Origin: Actinidia chinensis | Lineage: Eukaryota; Streptophyta; Magnoliopsida; Ericales; Actinidiaceae | Reading direction: 5' to 3' | DNA: 20,000 nucleotides | NCBI GenBank assembly: GCA_009663005.1 | Contig: VIGQ01001496.1 | Span: forward strand, 1-20,000 | Shown here: positions 18,020 through 20,000 of the stretch, in pieces | Numbering within the stretch: the stretch's first letter is position 1 | How the letters are laid out: every line of letters begins with the position of its first letter | The notes under the pieces: generated by a model | The model's database searches: none | Seen by the model: only the letters and a program-made list of their open reading frames with translations | What the model was told of the DNA's origin: nothing | Translations under genes and position numbers: made by a program

Positions 18020-18700
18020 CACAAATACAGGTACTATTAAGGTTCAAGCCTTAAGTAGCTAAAGGGGTTGTGAGAGGAAGAGTATTACTACAACGTACTA
18101 GGGCCAAATAGTTGTGTAACATATAGTTTGGTAACATATAATATGTTATAGGATAGCGGGTCTAAACCCATAGATAGCCTAAGTAGTGAGAAAAGTAATT
18201 GATCTACTACCCATTAAAAAAACTCGAAACCTTACCTGGACTCCAACCCAAATCAATCAATTTAAAATTTAATTTAATGGAGAGGGGAAAACCCCCCTGC
18301 TTCCAATCCTTTCAACTCACCAAATTTAAATCAAATGAAAGGAGAACAAAATTTTTCATTCATATCAATCAAGGATGCATCGTTCGTTCAAACTTCATTT
18401 TTAATCCCAATAATTCCAACATTTTTAAAAGTAAGGATTAGTGGGGGGGGTTTCCTCTCAATCTCATTTTTGAACAAAGTTTGGGAATTTTGTCAGAAGA
18501 TTCAAATGAAAATAGAGTAAAGATTGTAGTCTTTTAGGATTAAATCAAGCTTTTTTATTTATATACCATTTTTCACTCGAATCCGATGAAAAAAAAAGAA
18601 ACAAATGGGAGATGGTCTACTTTGTTCCTTCAATGGAGAAAACCCAAATTCAAACCATATGAATGCACTATTATGAAATAAGGGGAGTGATTTTGTTAGA
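18020..18700. repeat. Dispersed repeat family, copy B
   Basis: Matches copy A at 120-1245 in the same orientation. Shared landmarks are GGTTCAAGCCTTA (18041-18053), GAGAGGAAGAGTA, GGGTCTAAACCC (18159-18170), GTGAGAAAAGTAAT (18186-18199), GGAGAACAAAATTTTT near 18341, GAGTAAAGAT near 18515, GGGAGATGGTCTAC near 18607, AAACCCAAATTCAAA near 18640 and ATGAATGCAC near 18659. It lacks the approximately 500-bp extra segment of copy A. Short open frames inside (18199-18441, 18335-18520, 18559-18750 minus) do not correspond to coding frames in copy A and are discounted. Confidence 0.65.
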
Positions 18701-18872
18701 GAATCTGGATGCGTTAGGTGGTAGTGATTGATAAAATCAGAATACTTCAAGGCACGTAATCTGCTCTTCTTAAGACGTGAATTGCCCCCCCATCACTTGG
18801 TGTGCAATGGTCAAGGTAACTCTCTAAAATACCAATGACGCCCAACAATTATGACTGTGTGGTTGAATGTGC

Positions 18873-18880
18873 GTCTGCAT
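18873..18880. repeat. Left target-site duplication of hAT element
   Basis: GTCTGCAT, identical to 19771-19778 on the other side of the element. Eight bp is the hAT-specific duplication length. Confidence 0.92.
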
Positions 18881-19770
18881 CAGTGTTGTCAAAGGCGCAA
18901 TATGGCGCGCGCCTAGGCGCAAGGCGCGGCGCGACGCAACTGTGCACCTCGCCTGATGCGAGACGAGGCGACTTGGGATAGGCGCAAAAAGGCGCGATGG
19001 CGCATGGCGATGAAAAATGGGCGCCATTTGTTTTTAATACACTTTTCTTTTTTTTTCATCAATTTGTTTTTTATCCAAACACAGCCTAATAAATTTGTAT
19101 ATTGTCTAGCTGATTAATAATATAGGAAGAAACCCACTGGGGTTTTGTCTTGCACAGAATGTGCTGATTCTATTTTTGTCATGAGTGAACTTTTATCAAA
19201 CACTTTTTATTTCTTAAAAAAATTTTTTTACTATTTTTTTGATTCATTTAATCTAGACAAATTAAAAAATAAAAAATAAAAACAAAATTGATTAAAAAAT
19301 TAATTAAAAATAAAAAATAATCGTAAAAAAATTAATTTATCCCGAACGGACCTTAAAGTTGAGAACCAAACAAAGCCTAGAGGGAAATTATTATGGGGGC
19401 CGTTTTGGAAATTTTTGTAATTTCAACATATCAGCAAATGGTGTAATCCTGTAACCGTTCGTATTGAATTTTTGGTGCATCACAGCAATCGTCTTCTTAC
19501 TTGATGTTCACTGTTTTTTTGGAACAATTTTGGCACACTTGTGCATAGAAAAAAAATTCAAACCTTTTTTTTAAAAGGTTAATTTTATTTTTAGATGAGG
19601 TCATATTTTGTTTAATTTGGATAATATTTAGTTGAAATTGAATATATATATATTGCAATTTTACACAATTGTGTGCCTTAATTCTAAAAGGCGCTCGCCT
19701 TGCGCCGCTACTTTTAAAAAGGTAAGGCGCGACCCTGCGCCTTTGTGCGCCTTGCGCTTTTACAACCCTG
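18881..19770. mobile_element. Non-autonomous hAT transposon with GGCGC-rich subterminal regions
   Basis: The termini are inverted: CAGTGTTGTCAAAGGCGCAA on the left and, read inward from the right, CAGGGTTGTAAAAGCGCAAG. CAG-type termini and a perfect 8-bp duplication (GTCTGCAT) identify the hAT superfamily. Both subterminal regions (18894-19025 and 19690-19756) are packed with GGCGC/GCGCC words, such as GGCGCAAGGCGC, in an otherwise AT-rich body; clustered subterminal motifs are where hAT transposases bind. The 890-bp body has no transposase open frame, so it would need a transposase supplied elsewhere. The minus-strand frames at 18824-19027 and 19497-19850 cross the element ends and are chance. 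Confidence 0.9.
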
Positions 19771-19778
19771 GTCTGCAT
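19771..19778. repeat. Right target-site duplication of hAT element
   Basis: GTCTGCAT, an exact copy of 18873-18880. The lack of mismatches suggests this insertion is younger than the copia element. Confidence 0.92.
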
Positions 19779-20000
19779 AAAGGTTGAACAAGTATCCAAA
19801 ATAGCAAAAACAAAAATAAAACAAAAGAAATTATTATCTGTCTCCATCATTTAAAATTCTGCCTCTAGCCAGTTATTAATGGCACAGCTGGCCTCTAACT
19901 GTCACTTTGTCACTTGATAACTGTCCGTTTTGTCTATTTGATATCAGCCAGCCATTTGAGGCTTGGATCAAAACCCATCAAGATTAATAACACAAAGGGT

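Noticed and set aside
19073..19381. ATCCAAACACAGCCTAA-type word at 19073 and ACCAAACAAAGCCTAGA-type word at 19364 as ends of nested miniature transposons inside the hAT element
   Set aside because: Both words point the same way and no opposite ends or target duplications were found, so nested insertions cannot be supported.

Overview
The window looks like AT-rich intergenic DNA from a plant nuclear genome. The evidence is a plant-type Ty1/copia LTR retrotransposon with a tRNA-Met-type primer-binding site, several short non-autonomous DNA transposons, and a broken exon encoding a TIR domain of the TIR-NBS-LRR resistance-protein type. TIR-NBS-LRR genes are typical of eudicots and essentially absent from grasses, so a eudicot is the best guess; the species cannot be named. 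No intact protein-coding gene, tRNA, rRNA or CRISPR array is visible, and almost every open frame longer than 60 codons is a chance frame or a fragment of a decayed element.

Layout, left to right. 1-1245: first copy of an unnamed dispersed repeat, split by about 500 bp. 1250-2120: AT-rich, empty. 2141-2609 (minus): decayed TIR-domain exon. 3475-3980: probable small inverted-repeat transposon with a CCACC-rich core. 5562-6110: nested tandem repeat. 6870-7218 (minus): possible exon remnant. 8311-9237: candidate non-autonomous transposon with a degenerate GCACAAATCGA array. 9327-10652: 1.3-kb fold-back element whose ends both abut TTAA. 10660-10873: CT-rich sequence that may be a host-gene leader. 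10874-16190: complete-length but heavily frameshifted copia element (LTR, PBS, leader with a tandem repeat array, gag, protease, integrase, RT, RNase H, PPT, LTR). 16191-17000: right flank with a 21-C run, a 69-bp tandem duplication and a seven-tract G-rich stretch. 18020-18700: second copy of the dispersed repeat. 18881-19770: a non-autonomous hAT element with a perfect 8-bp target-site duplication.

In the copia element gag and pol would have made the particle, protease, integrase and reverse transcriptase/RNase H, in the order typical of Copia (integrase before RT). The two LTRs are strongly diverged and the reading frame breaks every few dozen codons, so the element is dead. Its RT box reads YVDE instead of YVDD. 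The TIR exon shows a similar density of single-base indels, so either both are old or the sequence carries indel errors; raw reads would decide.

The best-supported observations are the hAT element, the copia element with its leader repeat array, the fold-back element, the decayed TIR exon and the repeat pair at the two window ends. I see no convincing new biological system; most of the novelty is in repeat structure.
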